A DNA stretch of 64,000 nt from Echinarachnius parma (lineage: Eukaryota > Echinodermata > Echinoidea > Clypeasteroida > Echinarachniidae). Where the stretch lies: the NCBI GenBank assembly GCA_037951105.1, contig JBAMJV010005504.1, positions 467,400-531,399 on the forward strand, in the 5' to 3' direction. Of this stretch, positions 36,693-48,166 are shown piece after piece (position 1 is the stretch's first letter; every line of letters begins with the position of its first letter). A program made the translations under genes and the position numbers. The notes under the pieces were generated by a model. The model had not been told where the DNA came from. It made no database searches and worked only from the letters and a program-made list of their open reading frames with translations.

Positions 36693-38487
36693 TTTTGATT
36701 ACATATCAGACGTAGTAATACACACTCTCACTTGAGTCCCTTTTTCAGCAAGTAGCAACAAAGTGACCAAGGTTACCGAACGGTGATAATTTTCTCACTG
36801 CGAAAGTTTTTCATAAAATTCCTATATTTAGTAATAAGGTGGGTATAGTGTTATCAATTATACGGGTGAAGGGGGATAAGAAGCGATCTGTCCACGGTCT
36901 GTCAATATTGCGGCAAGATTTTCACCCCCGATAAGATATGAAAATTGCAACCCGCTGAACTTTCCGAACGTGCGATACTGTGACTGAAAGACATTTCACT
37001 TTAAATCATTGGCGTATAGCCAGAGCAAACCCTTATGGGGCAAAAGGGGTGAGGATTATCATGAGGGGTGCATTAACAGTTTTTGCCAAAAAGAAATCAC
37101 TTATATAATTACGTATTTATTAGGCTAATGTTTACACCTCCGCCACCAAGTGGTCGAGATAAGAGACCCTTTTCGTGTTGCCCGTCCGTCTGTCCGTTTG
37201 TATACGTCCACATATTATACGTCTTCTACGTCCGTACTTCCGTTCCGTACGTACGTCCCGTTCTCGTAAAAAGAATATTGATATCTTATTGGACATTTTA
37301 ATTATTTTATTTCATATTCATAATTGTAACACGTTTATACTGTAATTGTAAACAAGATTACACCATTCCCCACACTCTCCTACATTGTCTTATTGGCCCT
37401 TGAACGTTCTTACTTCAAACACCATGTCAAATTGTCCATGATCGTCAATGGCTGATCGTTCAGAATGCACAATGTTCACTAAAACTAAGAGGCAGTCGAC
37501 CTAATGATACAGCATTTCATGTATAAAACCCACCTTTATAATATTTCAACAGGGCACTGCAAAATCTTGATAATCCCTTTAATCTTCTCACTCCTCAGTT
37601 CAGCAAAGCTGAAATTCACTGAGATCTCTTTCCCCGATAAAAGTTTGCTCGTTTGTCGGTCCGTGCTAACGATTTAATCATCACGGAATGAAATTGTTCG
37701 ATAAATTATGATCTGTAGGCCATAATGTGAAAATAATTATTTTCTCATATTGATTAATTATCGTTTCCCCTCCTTATACGATAAAATGGATAACCGTGAA
37801 ATTGAATGATAAGGTAGTTTGTGGCATGGCATTTCTCCGGGGCAAAGTGCGTTTATTTTGCTGGAAGTGGAAATGGGGCTAAGAAGTTGCAGCCCCGCAT
37901 CGTGCGCCTAAGCTTTGTAGCATAATTGAAAGTTTTAAGTATTATCATAATATTGAATTGATTTACTAACAGATCCTTTTGAAAAAGGAACTCTCCGTTG
38001 TATTATATCGTAGGAATGATTGCAGGGGCGCTATTAACTATTAACCCAACAACCAACTAAACTTCATTAACGAAATTGCATCACATTGAACGTCCAATGA
38101 TAATGATACAAATATAATGTGCCCATACTAAAAGGGTTAATGCTAACCTAGTAAACGTGTGCTGAAGCTCGGTTTATGATAATAATAATGCCAATTCATG
38201 TTTCAGGCAGCCATAAATATAATTATGGTTACGGTCAAACCAGTTGACAAGCTCTAAACATAAACTATTAGCTATAAAATGAACATTACCACGGTCACAA
38301 TAAGATTGCGTAACATCTGGCCATGGGGTGGCGTCGTGTCGACATGATTTTCGGCGCTACCCCAGTTTTATGAGGCTCATAAATTGATCGAGTAAGTTCA
38401 TATATCAATCAGGTTTGAACAGTTAAACATATAGGAAGTATTGCCCTCACGTGCACATTACGAATAAAATGCACAATGTAGAGATTA
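36693..38487. other. No gene seen
   Basis: AT-rich with a C/T-rich patch of CGTCCGTC-type repeats at 37175-37265. Homeodomain-like TAATTA/TTAATCA strings cluster near 37670-37770, but this is weak in AT-rich DNA. Confidence 0.35.
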
Positions 38488-38573
38488 TTTTGGCGTAGTA
38501 GCCCCCTCATGTGAAACCTTGCATTCTCCCTCAGTCTTTGCTCCCTTTAGGGCCATCCCTGGCTACGCCGTTA
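38488..38573. mobile_element. Short family T relic
   Basis: TTGGCGTAGTAGCCCCC at the left and inverted GGCTACGCCGTT at the right, 86 bp apart; poorly preserved. Confidence 0.3.
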
Positions 38574-39384
38574 AAATAATGAACTGAGCTCACTCCCTTT
38601 AAATCGGAGGCAGATGTCATGAGGGTGGGGCATGCATAATATATATAGCATTAGCACCACATCAGTAAAAGCCTACTTACAGGATTATGTTAATAAACCA
38701 CATTAAAAATGTTAAATTTAGAGTTTGGTTCAACGCATATGTGCACAATACAATTTTGATTAGGAATGGAAAAGGAGAAGGAGATGGAAAGAAACACAAA
38801 ATCATATAAAAGAATTGAATAATCAAAGAATATAATTGTGTTCAATCATGATAACACGATTATATTTGTACAAATATGAACTGGGCCAAGCTTGTGTATG
38901 GGCTACAGACAATCATGCCAATGACAATGCTTTTCATTTTCAATTGTTGATCGCTTTGATAATTGTGAAATGACCTTTGTATAGACCGGAAAAGGCAGAG
39001 ATAGTACCAACGAAACTGTAAGATGACGTAACATCTCACTCCACAAACCAGATAATCAAATAAATAAGGTCATTTGAACTTTATGTATTTTTGTAATGTC
39101 TAAATCTGTATTGTGATCGGAGCAAGAAATGAACAATCAGATTGAATCAGTAATGATCTTCTTTGAATATTGAAAAGATTGTAATCGTACAATGTGCAAC
39201 CATTCGTGTATTGTTGAGATTGATGTCATCGAACTGCCTATCTTATTATTAGCTTCAACATATTTTACTGCTCGTTTCGAATGCAGTTCAAATAAATAAA
39301 TACATTTCAAGGTTTTTTTGTTAGAAACAGGGATTTATATTCATCGGAGGCCCTTTCTTATGAAAACATCCTCTTGCGTGAGGA

Positions 39385-39725
39385 TATAATTGTGATGATG
39401 ACGAGGAGGAGAAGGTGGATGAGGGGAGGGGTTAGTGAGGAGAAGGAGGTGGGAAACAGGATGGAGCTGAATTGGAGGAAAATAAGGACGTGGATGAGAA
39501 GGGTATGGAAGGGAGAAGTAGAAAGAGAAGAAGGATTTAGAGGAAGGGGGAAGCCGAAGGAGTTGAAGAAAGTAGAACAATTATGAGAAAGATGAGAGAA
39601 AGATGAGGAGGACGATCAAGGAAGATGAATAAGAGGTGTGAGAGGAAGAGGGGGGGGGGGGGGGAGAAGAGGAAGATGATGAGGACAAGGGGATTAAATG
39701 AGGAAGATGATTGGGGGGGGGGGGG
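39385..39725 (+). repeat. Purine-rich (GA)n-type tract with two G runs
   Basis: Over about 340 bases the plus strand is almost all A and G (GAGGAGGAGAAGGTGGATGA and similar), interrupted by few pyrimidines, with G runs at about 39650-39663 and 39714-39724. The many K/E/R-rich frames on the plus strand and S/P-rich frames on the minus strand are artefacts. Confidence 0.85.
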
Positions 39726-39896
39726 AGTAGAGTTTTGTGTTGACTTGTGGTCACTAGTGCATTATCTACCGACTCATTTATTTGTAAAATGATACTGCAG
39801 TGTTTGCTGAAAACTGTCGTCGTGGCAAAAGAGACAATAAATAAAGGACAAATATTTTGTATCCCAAATGTACTAAATATTTCAACTGAAGCTAGA

Positions 39897-40215
39897 CTAA
39901 AAAGACTAAACAAATTCCAGTAACCAGTTAAACTGTTTCACACTATGAAGTTTGACTAGCTCATTATTTGATGCTGGTCATGCACCACCAGGTATGTGCT
40001 AATTGTTTCTCCTCGGATTGACATTCATGTGAAATGATTTGACAAGTCACCACTTTATTATTATGTCAGTTATGTCAAGCAGCCCTTACGGATGCCTAAT
40101 GAGGATACACAATCAGTGGTGGTACATGACAACCATGAATGGGCTAGTCAAATACCACAGGTGTGAAACTGTTTAACTGGACAGTGGAAAATTCTGTAAT
40201 ATTTTAGTCTAACTT
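39897..40215. mobile_element. Foldback element P3
   Basis: The arms CCAGTTAAACTGTTTCACAC/GTGTGAAACTGTTTAACTGG and TCATGCACCACCA/TGGTGGTACATGA are inverted. The right arm resembles 3415-3485 of P1. The outer AGACTAAA/TTTAGTCT pair sets approximate borders. Confidence 0.6.
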
Positions 40216-40510
40216 AGCTCGTTTCTGTATCTTACAGACCCATATAGCAATTGTGCAAGACAGTGTAAACATTTGTAAGAGTGTATAAAAGATTTGTGCC
40301 CAGGCATTTTGTTGGTAACTATGATGAACCCGTCCATGCGTTTGATGAATTAATCATAATTATCATCTTTACTCGAGAAAAAAATATGTGGTCCACTCCA
40401 CTCCTTCCGCACTACCGGCCCGTCTAACGACATGTATGAAGGTCGAGAGAGTAATTTTAGAAACAGTGATTGATATATGTATAACGGAAAAATAATTCAG
40501 CCCAACTTAC

Positions 40511-40592
40511 CTTGAGCCGACACAAGAACTTGCAACGTAGACAATACAAAAGTAAGGAGCGCCAAAACTCTTTCCGCTGTCCCAAAATCCAT
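40511..40592 (-). CDS. Candidate first coding exon of a secreted or membrane protein (signal peptide)
   Basis: Starting at ATG 40590-40592 the exon reads MDFGTAERVLALLTFVLSTL and then QVLVSAQ, followed by one base and the perfect donor G|GTAAGT (minus strand). The peptide has the three parts of a secretion signal: a short polar n-region with one Arg, a hydrophobic core of about 16 residues, and a small-residue c-region (VSA|Q) suitable for signal peptidase. The start context has A at -3 and G at +4. A phase-1 intron directly after a signal peptide is typical of extracellular multi-domain proteins. No later exon was recognised in 1-40510, so the identity of the protein is unknown and the next exon may lie outside the window. 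Confidence 0.5.
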
Positions 40593-41171
40593 CTTGTCTA
40601 TCAAAATTCCACAATCTAGGTAATAAATTTTCTGAGCAACACGGTGTAGGAGGACACAGCCAGACTTTCCGGGAGGGCGACTAGGTGTGTTGCCGTTGAG
40701 GTGGGCGAAATAACGGATGCAGCTGAATAATACTGTAGCAGACGACGTTGGTCCTTATCATGTGTACACACGAATCCTCATCACTCCTCGTTCGTTTATG
40801 CTGTGAATTTATACGGTTTTTGTTAAAGAACGATGCATGCAAGTTCAATTATCGGAAGGACGGCAGGAAGGAAAATAGTAATCGAACTGGTCACTGCAAT
40901 GGGAATGATATGACTCGATATGAAGTTTGTATGAATATAATATTTATATGTCCTCAAACTTTGTTCGCCCCGGCGCGGCTTTGTCCCTCCTCCCGGTTAT
41001 GTAGTCTTAGTCCAGAGAGCTCGGAGTTCGTTTACTGGTGGTGCAAGTATCGGTGCAGCGCGCAAAGTGTGGTCTGCTGGCAACAGTATCGGAGCCGCAT
41101 GGAGAGTGGGACCCGATCAAATATAAAACAAACTCCCGCCGACTCGCGGAAGCTGTAAAGTCAACAGTCTG
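40593..41171 (-). promoter_or_regulatory. Possible promoter and 5' UTR of the signal-peptide gene
   Basis: The sequence upstream of the signal-peptide exon is less AT-rich than its surroundings and has several CpG-containing patches (for example 40965-41020 and 41055-41150). TATA-like strings occur on the minus strand near 40938 and 41120. A 136-codon plus-strand frame (40748-41158) overlaps it but looks like a chance frame. The extent is approximate. Confidence 0.3.
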
Positions 41172-41904
41172 GTAAAGCGATTACCGTGCGGAGAAAAAAT
41201 GACATCGAAACTACATTTTCCTCTTTTTGCTATTAAATATACAAGGGACTGATGTTCCGAATAGTCATACCTGACATAATGGTGAGGAGATAATGATCAC
41301 CTTTTGACTCGATATTATAATAACGAGCTCATGAATATGTAGTTGCGATATATTTCTTTCTTCTCGAAATGACGCCTAAAAGTACATGATGTATAAATGA
41401 CCCCGTTAATTAACCAGATATGGGTATATCTCTTTTTCCCCCGTCTATTTATTCTCGCTACCCCATGTCCAACTAGGGTGCATGGTATGGTATGACCAAC
41501 TCTCTTTCTAGGCTCTTTAATTGTTCTTAAAACATATCATTCTAATGTAATGATCTTTACACGCTCTATAATAATTGTAGTTTTCTGATATTCACGGAGG
41601 AAGCATTCAACTATTAATCTGCTTTTCTTTGTTCTTCTCTGTGTGACATATCTATGCATGTCCAGCTATCCCTATAATTTAAATTGCTCTCTCTAACGTT
41701 ATTGTTCTTCTCATTATTAGTTGTCAATAAGTGTATTTGAAAATCGAATTTATGGTATCTTCTCTGTATTTACATGCACCCCTTCCCCTCTCTCTATCGC
41801 ACGTTCTCCTCTCCACATGCGCAGGAGGCAGGGAGGGGGCTGCAGCCCCCCCCCCCCCCCCCTAACCCCGAGTTTTGAAAACGGCCATATTCCGGCTATA
41901 GGGG
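41172..41904. other. No gene seen
   Basis: AT-rich. A C run at about 41848-41861 precedes the truncated MITE A6. Confidence 0.35.
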
Positions 41905-42392
41905 GCATTTCACAAAATATTTTTTTGTGAGATAATGAAAAACTGACTGTCAAATTTGAAAGAACATACAATTTTAATGACAGAATAAACTTTATTTGAA
42001 CAAAATCGGTTCAGAAACTGCTGAAATATCCATGAACATATTTTTATTCAAAAATTCTTCACCAGGGGATATTTTGACTTTTAACAATGCTTAAAGACTA
42101 CTTTGAAAAAAATCTGAATAGGTTTTTAAAAAGTTGTTGATGATATCTCTATTGAATCATTATTTTAACAAAACATTAATGCACATTTTGTATGAAAAAT
42201 GGCTAAAAACAATTATTTTTTAGAGAGCGCCCTCTTGAGTTGTAACGGCTCTTTTTGAATGATAACATGGGTTTTATTTAGTCGTTTGTAATTGTGTATA
42301 CTTTTCGAGCATGGTGAAGTTATAACTATTATTTTGTACCGTAATGGTGCAGGTTTTAGTTAAGTTTGACCAATACTCAACTATCCCTTTAA
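41905..42392. mobile_element. MITE family A (A6), right part, TTAA end
   Basis: The family interior (TTTTTGTGAGATAATGAAAA, GAGAGCGCCCTCTTGAGTTG) runs to CAATACTCAACTATCCCT|TTAA. The left terminus is lost next to a C run. Confidence 0.75.
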
Positions 42393-42399
42393 ACTCGGA

Positions 42400-42720
42400 C
42401 AAACCATGTCATTTTCGGGGAAAACCACGCCATGTTTGGGCAAAATCATGACATTTGAGGCAAATCCATGTCATTTTCGAGCATTTGAGGGCATTTGGGG
42501 GGCATTTTTCGGGCAAAACCGTCTCATATTCGGGCAAAATCGTGTTATTTGTTAACTATACTAAAACAACAAAATCATTTTCGGGCATCAAAGACATGAA
42601 AGACCGAGGCAAGGACCTTTCTTTCTTTTTGCTCGTCGGGTGAAGGGCGGGAAGGAAAATATTCGGGCAAAAGACCTCAGCCCCCTGAGAAAACTGATGT
42701 GCCTGTATTATATACGCCTA
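42400..42720 (+). repeat. Degenerate CGGGCAAAA(C/T)C tandem repeat, copy 2
   Basis: Units such as TCGGGGAAAACCACGCCATG, TTGGGCAAAATCATGACATT and TTCGGGCAAAATCGTGTTAT recur about every 25-30 bases. It ends with the GACCTCAGCCC segment shared with 26070-26260. Confidence 0.6.
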
Positions 42721-42772
42721 TGCTCCTCCATGTATGGTTCTTCCTCCGTGCTATTGGGGTACATGCACTCTT

Positions 42773-42833
42773 TGTCCATCTCATCTGTGCGCCCATTATA
42801 ATATATGGAGAGAGCGCACAGATGAGATGGACA
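42773..42833. repeat. Perfect 20-bp hairpin 1
   Basis: TGTCCATCTCATCTGTGCGC (42773-42792) and GCGCACAGATGAGATGGACA (42814-42833) are exact reverse complements around a 21-base loop. It directly abuts a second hairpin. Confidence 0.9.
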
Positions 42834-42834
42834 G

Positions 42835-42909
42835 ACATGTTGAATGAGGGGGAAGGACAGAAGATTATAGATTATATCATTTTCTGTCCTTTCCCCTCAT
42901 TCAACATGT
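42835..42909. repeat. 28-bp hairpin 2
   Basis: Arms ACATGTTGAATGAGGGGG... (42835-42862) and ...CCCCTCATTCAACATGT (to 42909) pair over 28 bases with one mismatch around a loop of about 18. It starts within two bases of the end of hairpin 1. Confidence 0.9.
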
Positions 42910-44339
42910 TCAATACTAGTAATCAACATTTCGTCCCGCATTTTCTAGTGTTCCGGGTTTATTTCCTATACCCATAATCCTCAAGTTTCGTAAAACTAAG
43001 ACATTTTATTACTCTATAAAATGTTTGTATTTTCTTTACCTCTTACTTTATATGTTTATTTTACTCTTGATATAGGCCTAGATTTAGAACGGATTATTAT
43101 GTTTTTTTTATGATCATATTTTGTTTTCATGGACTGTTTATGATACAAATAAACCAAGTGAAACATATATTTCAACCATAGATATCACTCCATGAACAGT
43201 GACTGCTTCAGGGATGTACTGTTGACTGGAGTCGTCATGGTCATGAAACGTCTTGGAAACAATTTCGAACAGGATTTGTTTTTAGGATACAAAACTGAAT
43301 GTGTCAAATGTTCTGCTTTTATACATGTACAAACTATTCACATCTCTTAGAACTCTCATTATCAAAACTGATTTTAGCAGTTGTACCATCCTGTATGAAT
43401 ACAGTTTTGGACCTGCACAAATTCGGGTTTACAATTTGGAGCTGGAAATTAGATTCTGATAAAGTTGCCCAGAAATTGTTCACACAAACACTATAGAGGG
43501 CAGTAATGAATGTACTTCGAGCATCGATACAGATGGACATTCAACGAGTATTGTCCCCTTTAAATCCAATGATGGTCACCGCAGCACACAATCATTATAT
43601 ATATACCATGAATTATGTTCAATAGTCATGTTCATGTCTTATATCAGGTGTAAGAACAATTATGTCCGTTCCATAGGACAATGAGCTCAAGGAATGTCTG
43701 GGCATTTTCCCTTTATAATATCGCCGAGTGCTTTACGCTGATCGTCGGGTTATAAATGATTATATGGAGTACTGATCGGGAAACAGATAAATGTTAGTTT
43801 TTGTTATAATCATAATTATTGTGCCATCACAATCCCCGCACACATGCAAAGTCCGACTCATCATGAACATAAGTATTCAATCTTTATAATCCTGGAAAAT
43901 GTGTGGAACTCGTGAAAATTAATTTTTTGACGGGTAATCAATTCTGGAAAATGTGTTAATAATTCTCACTTTGGAACAAATAACTATACGACATGATAAT
44001 TAAAAAATGCGCTTTCATAACATGGCAATTTGAAGACATTGCATGTTCTAGTTCTTCAGAAAATTACATCTTTGTATTCTGAAAGTGAATGAATATGTTA
44101 AGAAACTATGAGAGTCCACCTCTATTGTAACACCAACCACTCGATGAATTCGAAGAAGATCCGCCTAATTTCGTTCGCACAACTTTGGTGAATCACTGTA
44201 AATTATTACTCGACAATCACGATACATAACCAGTTTATGATTGGTTTAATGTGTTTTCATCTAAATCCATTCCATCATGGATTGTCATATTTCCGTTCTA
44301 TTTACTTGGGCTGCGTGTCATTTTATTTTTATGATCTGG
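42910..44339. other. No gene seen
   Basis: AT-rich; frames at 43299-43540 on both strands are unrecognised. Confidence 0.35.
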
Positions 44340-44613
44340 TTTGTCCAAAACTAAACACGTTAAATGGATGTTATATAAACCAAGTAATGAGCGAATATGC
44401 AAAGTGATATTCGCTAGCTCATTTGCACCGTCTTTGCCCACAGTGATAACTTTCTAGTGGATAATTAAAAATCTGGACACTTCCAATCATAAATATTTTT
44501 AATGGAAGGAAAATTTTAAAAAAAGCCTTTTCCATGGTTCCATACATATACAACTAGGTATGAGAGACCCACTAGAGTTCTAAGTTTTGGGCAATGTTAC
44601 TAGATCCCTTTAA
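44340..44613. mobile_element. MITE family B (B7), left end missing
   Basis: Diverged family B interior (AAACCAAGTAATGAGCGAAT, GCAAAGTGATATTCGCTAGC) ending CAATGTTACTAGATCCCT|TTAA. Confidence 0.65.
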
Positions 44614-44987
44614 TGTTGGTTGCCATGGACCTGAATATGCACGGTGAGGTAATGGTCTCTAAGGGTTTAACCCCCCCCCCCCCCCCCCTTTGCTAGATTA
44701 CAGCGACTGCACACACACACACACAACTAGACATACACATTCATCCAAAATAAACATACAGTATGAACACAATTCAGAGTCGCACTCACAGATCACTATC
44801 AACACCTGTACATTTACTGAGTCTGTCAACCCATTTCAACACATGTCAACAAAGGCATGAAATTTTGTATGTGTGACAACATCATTCGGACAAATTTTAA
44901 ACTAGTACATGTACATATGTCCATTTCAATCTTGAAAATCTTTATTCATGGATAAGACAAAAAAACATGATGTACCTTATATGATCT

Positions 44988-45156
44988 GGGCCCCGTTGCA
45001 GAAAGAGTTGTGATCAATTGTAAATTTGCAATTCTAGTAAATTGCAAGTCAGAAAATATGCATATTTTATCAATCAGATTTGTGTATTTAGTCACATGAT
45101 CTGACTTGCAATTCATTGTATCTTTACAATCCATTGCAACTCTTTCTGCAACAGGG
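44988..45156. mobile_element. MITE family U (U1), GGGCCCCGTTGCAG ends
   Basis: GGGCCCCGTTGCAGAAAGAG and inverted ACTCTTTCTGCAACAGGG flank a palindromic interior with AATTGCAAGTCAGAAAAT and inverted GATCTGACTTGCAATT. About 169 bp. Confidence 0.75.
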
Positions 45157-45312
45157 AGTGATAAATGTGATAACTATGGTGGAATTATTTTGAATCAGCA
45201 ATGGTCCATTGCTAAATCACGGTATATCTAGGATTTAAAAAGGTTTCTCGTACTAAATGTTTTTTAAACACAAAATCAATTTATATATTGTAAGGACTCG
45301 AGTGCAGTTCTT

Positions 45313-45472
45313 GGCCCCGCTGCAGAAGAGATACAACCGATGGTAAGTTACAATTCATTGCAAGTCAGAAAATGTGTGCATTTCAACCAATCAGATTTGA
45401 GCATGTAGTCACTTGATCTGACTTACAAGATCAATTTTACGATCGATTGCATCTCTTTCTGCAATGGGGCCC
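45313..45472. mobile_element. MITE family U (U2)
   Basis: GGCCCCGCTGCAGAAGAGAT and inverted ATCTCTTTCTGCAATGGGGC. The interior matches U1 (TTGCAAGTCAGAAAATG, CAATCAGATTTG). About 160 bp. Confidence 0.75.
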
Positions 45473-47169
45473 TTGCCTTATACTACAGTCCTTGGGGCCA
45501 TGAAAATTACCTAGTTATATCAGAGGGAAACTGGGACCAGCAAAATTAGCTTGTTATTAAGAGGGTTTTGTTATATCAGAACTCTGTATAACAAGGTTCC
45601 ACTGTATACCAGGATCCATGGTAGATTAGTTGCAAGCTTAGCCTTTGTTGGATACAAGTAAAGGGTCAAAAGTAAACATGGTATTTCTAACTGCCAAGCC
45701 TGCTAGATGGCAACTAGGCTAGCAGAGTTTCATGAACACAGGCCCTTTACATGTATACAAAACAAAATTTGTTAACAAGGGGACTTTCAATAAAAACAAA
45801 ACTTCATGCTCAGAATAATATACCTAATTTGACTGAACAGAGAAGGAATGTTAAATATACTCTCTGAAAGATTTACAATCACTGATTAGCATCAACTACA
45901 AATAACTAAATGGAACATTACTTTTGATTAATAAACAAATGCTAATTTTGAAGTAAAATATAAATAAACTGTTCATGCCATACTAAATGTGACAATATTA
46001 CAAGCAAAGAAAGGGGGTACATACATGTAGACTTAGTACAAAACTCTGATAACTCAATGTTGCAAGGATATAACAAAAGCCAATTACAAATGTAGATTAG
46101 CAAACTATATGAATGCAAAAGGTTGACAAGTGGATACAATAAGAAGACAAATCCAATGATAAAGTAAAGCATATCTTGCAGATACAAAATCAATGCAGGT
46201 AATCCAAATTGCCAATTTAGCAGGTCAGAATCTGAATATATGCAGTGCAACTACATGTATGCAGGTCCAATTGATATCCACAAGCATCAGATTCATTCAT
46301 AACTGTTTCTGAATCAATTTATGAATATTGAGGGACAAAATACTAAAATAGATAAGATATCCCAAACTGTATTCAATGTTTTCAGGCTTTTAGCCCACAT
46401 CATATACATTTAACGATGAACTGTAAATAAATCATATACAGAAATAGCAAAACACTGTTGTGCAATATACTAAACAAAAGTGTTGTGTATGCAGGCTTCT
46501 TGTATAAATATATATCTTGAGAAAACAAACCAGTATATGCTTTTGAGAATAATGCTTTTCAAGAATTGTACTCTTCTCCCCAAACAATTTTGTCTCTATT
46601 TGCCCACTTCTCCTTGCTCACTCCAAATATCCCACGTCTTTTATACTGCAATTCGCTTTATATCTTTGTCAGTATTATAAAATACAAATTCTAAATGAAA
46701 TGAGCATAGAATACTTTATTAAGAAAAACTAATCCACTCGCACTGGCCTGTGGCCAGTGAAATTGCAGTTCAGGCCAGCAAAAATGTATAAAAGTCATAG
46801 TTTGGTGGCCCGATTGGGCAAGCAGATTTTCAATCCAGACATTGACAAAATTAGAAAAACCTTGTTTTCTTCCATGTCATGCTTCATCTATAATCACAGG
46901 TTTGATCAGGAAAGAGTGATATTTTGAGTACTAGTCTAATAGTAGTAATAGTAAGTTGTTTTTTTTGGGGGGGGGGGCCACCAGAAAAGGGGAAGAAATT
47001 ATTTCCCTGGCCCGACTGGGCCACTGACAAAAAAAGTTAAGTGTGGAGCGCTGACTAATCCATCGCACATTCCTTACAGAAGATGATTTCATATACTTGG
47101 GTTTGTGTGATGTTTATATCGCTTCTGATGAGCACAAGCATTGAAAAGGGTTTCATGGGAAATACCGCC
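45473..47169. other. No supported gene; possibly distal 3' UTR sequence
   Basis: AT-rich sequence downstream of CCNL. A 102-codon minus-strand frame (45942-46250) is hydrophobic and AT-driven with no family match. Minus-strand AATAAA strings occur but cannot be tied to a transcript. A G run lies at 46967-46978. Confidence 0.3.
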
Positions 47170-47300
47170 ATACAAGCACTTCGTGACTCTATGGTTAGAG
47201 CACCAGTCTAGAGATCTTGGATTCCATTGCGAATTTCATGAAATTTGTTTCTGGTTAGTTTTCTTGGTGTTTGAAATTAAAATATGAAACAAATGACAAA
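47170..47300 (+). mobile_element. Possible tRNA-derived SINE head
   Basis: TCGTGACTCTATGGTTAGAG then CACCAGTCTAGAGATCTTGG and ATTCCATTGCGAATTTC follow the A-box, anticodon-region and B-box order of tRNA-derived SINEs. The rest of the element is unclear. Confidence 0.4.
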
Positions 47301-47437
47301 TGACAATTAAATTTCTTTTAAAAAGAGCGAGAGATAAGTATACATTCACATGGAATAATTTATCAATAGTACTTGTATGTAACTTATATCATCAAAATGT
47401 AAACCAATATTTCAAAATAAAACTCTAGAGGAAAAGC

Positions 47438-48166
47438 TTAAAGGTAACGTTGAGTATTGGTAATTTCCAAAGTGCCCCCCCCCCCCCCCCCAAATTAATT
47501 GTAACGGATTTGGTTGATTTCAATTCCATATGAAAGATCATCGAAAAAAACATGGGAAATAATAATAATTCCCATTCAAATGCTCTAATTGTTGTGAAAT
47601 TTGCTTTCAAAATATTTATAAAAGTGATTGACGTCCGGCCATCACTTTTTAGAGAACGCTAGCGCGAGGCGCAAGCGTTCTAGGTCCTCTTAATACGGGA
47701 CTGAAAATTAATATTTGTAAGCACGCTAATTGTGCTTAAAACTGTACATATGATACGTACTTACCACCAATTCACTCTCCATTATGTGATCCAACTATCG
47801 GGTGGATTAAAATTATGATTTTCCCCTCCATTCCGCAAAAAATCAGTGATATATATGCGCCTCCTCGACTTCTCTCCATGTGTTAGCGCGACTCCGCGCT
47901 TGTGATACACATGAATATGCGCGGTAACTATTACCGCGCATTACAGTCCCGTATTAGGAGGACCTAGAACGCTAGCGCTTCTCTCAGTTAATTTGACACT
48001 TGAATTGTAACGGCTCTTTTTGAATGATAACAGGGGTTTTACTTTGTCGTTTGTAATTGTGTATACTTTTCGAGCATGGTGAAGTTATAACTATTAGTTT
48101 GTACCGTAATCGTGCAGGTTTTGGTTACTAAAGTTAAGTTTGACCAATACTCAACGTTACCTTTAA
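47438..48166. mobile_element. MITE family A (A7), split by element J
   Basis: TTAA|AGGTAACGTTGAGTATTGGT and inverted CCAATACTCAACGTTACCT|TTAA. A C run (47475-47490) lies near the left end. The family block at TTTTTAGAGA is interrupted by element J. It lies just 3' of the CCNL stop codon and may be part of its 3' UTR. Confidence 0.75.
47654..47978. mobile_element. Element J, nested in A7
   Basis: GCGTTCTAGGTCCTCTTAAT then ACGGGACTG (47675-47703) is matched inverted at 47944-47972. The left end begins with its own hairpin GAACGCTAGCGC-GAG-GCGCAAGCGTTC; the right end has only one GAACGCTAGCGC. Confidence 0.65.

Noticed and set aside
39341-39913. Frames rich in Lys/Glu/Arg (plus) and Ser/Pro (minus)
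   Set aside because: They derive from the polypurine tract; no domain or splice support.
40748-41158. 136-codon plus-strand frame
   Set aside because: It overlaps the likely promoter and 5' UTR of the minus-strand signal-peptide exon and shows no domain.
45942-46250. 102-codon minus-strand frame, hydrophobic
   Set aside because: The composition follows AT-rich sequence (I, L, Y, F); no promoter, splice or family evidence.
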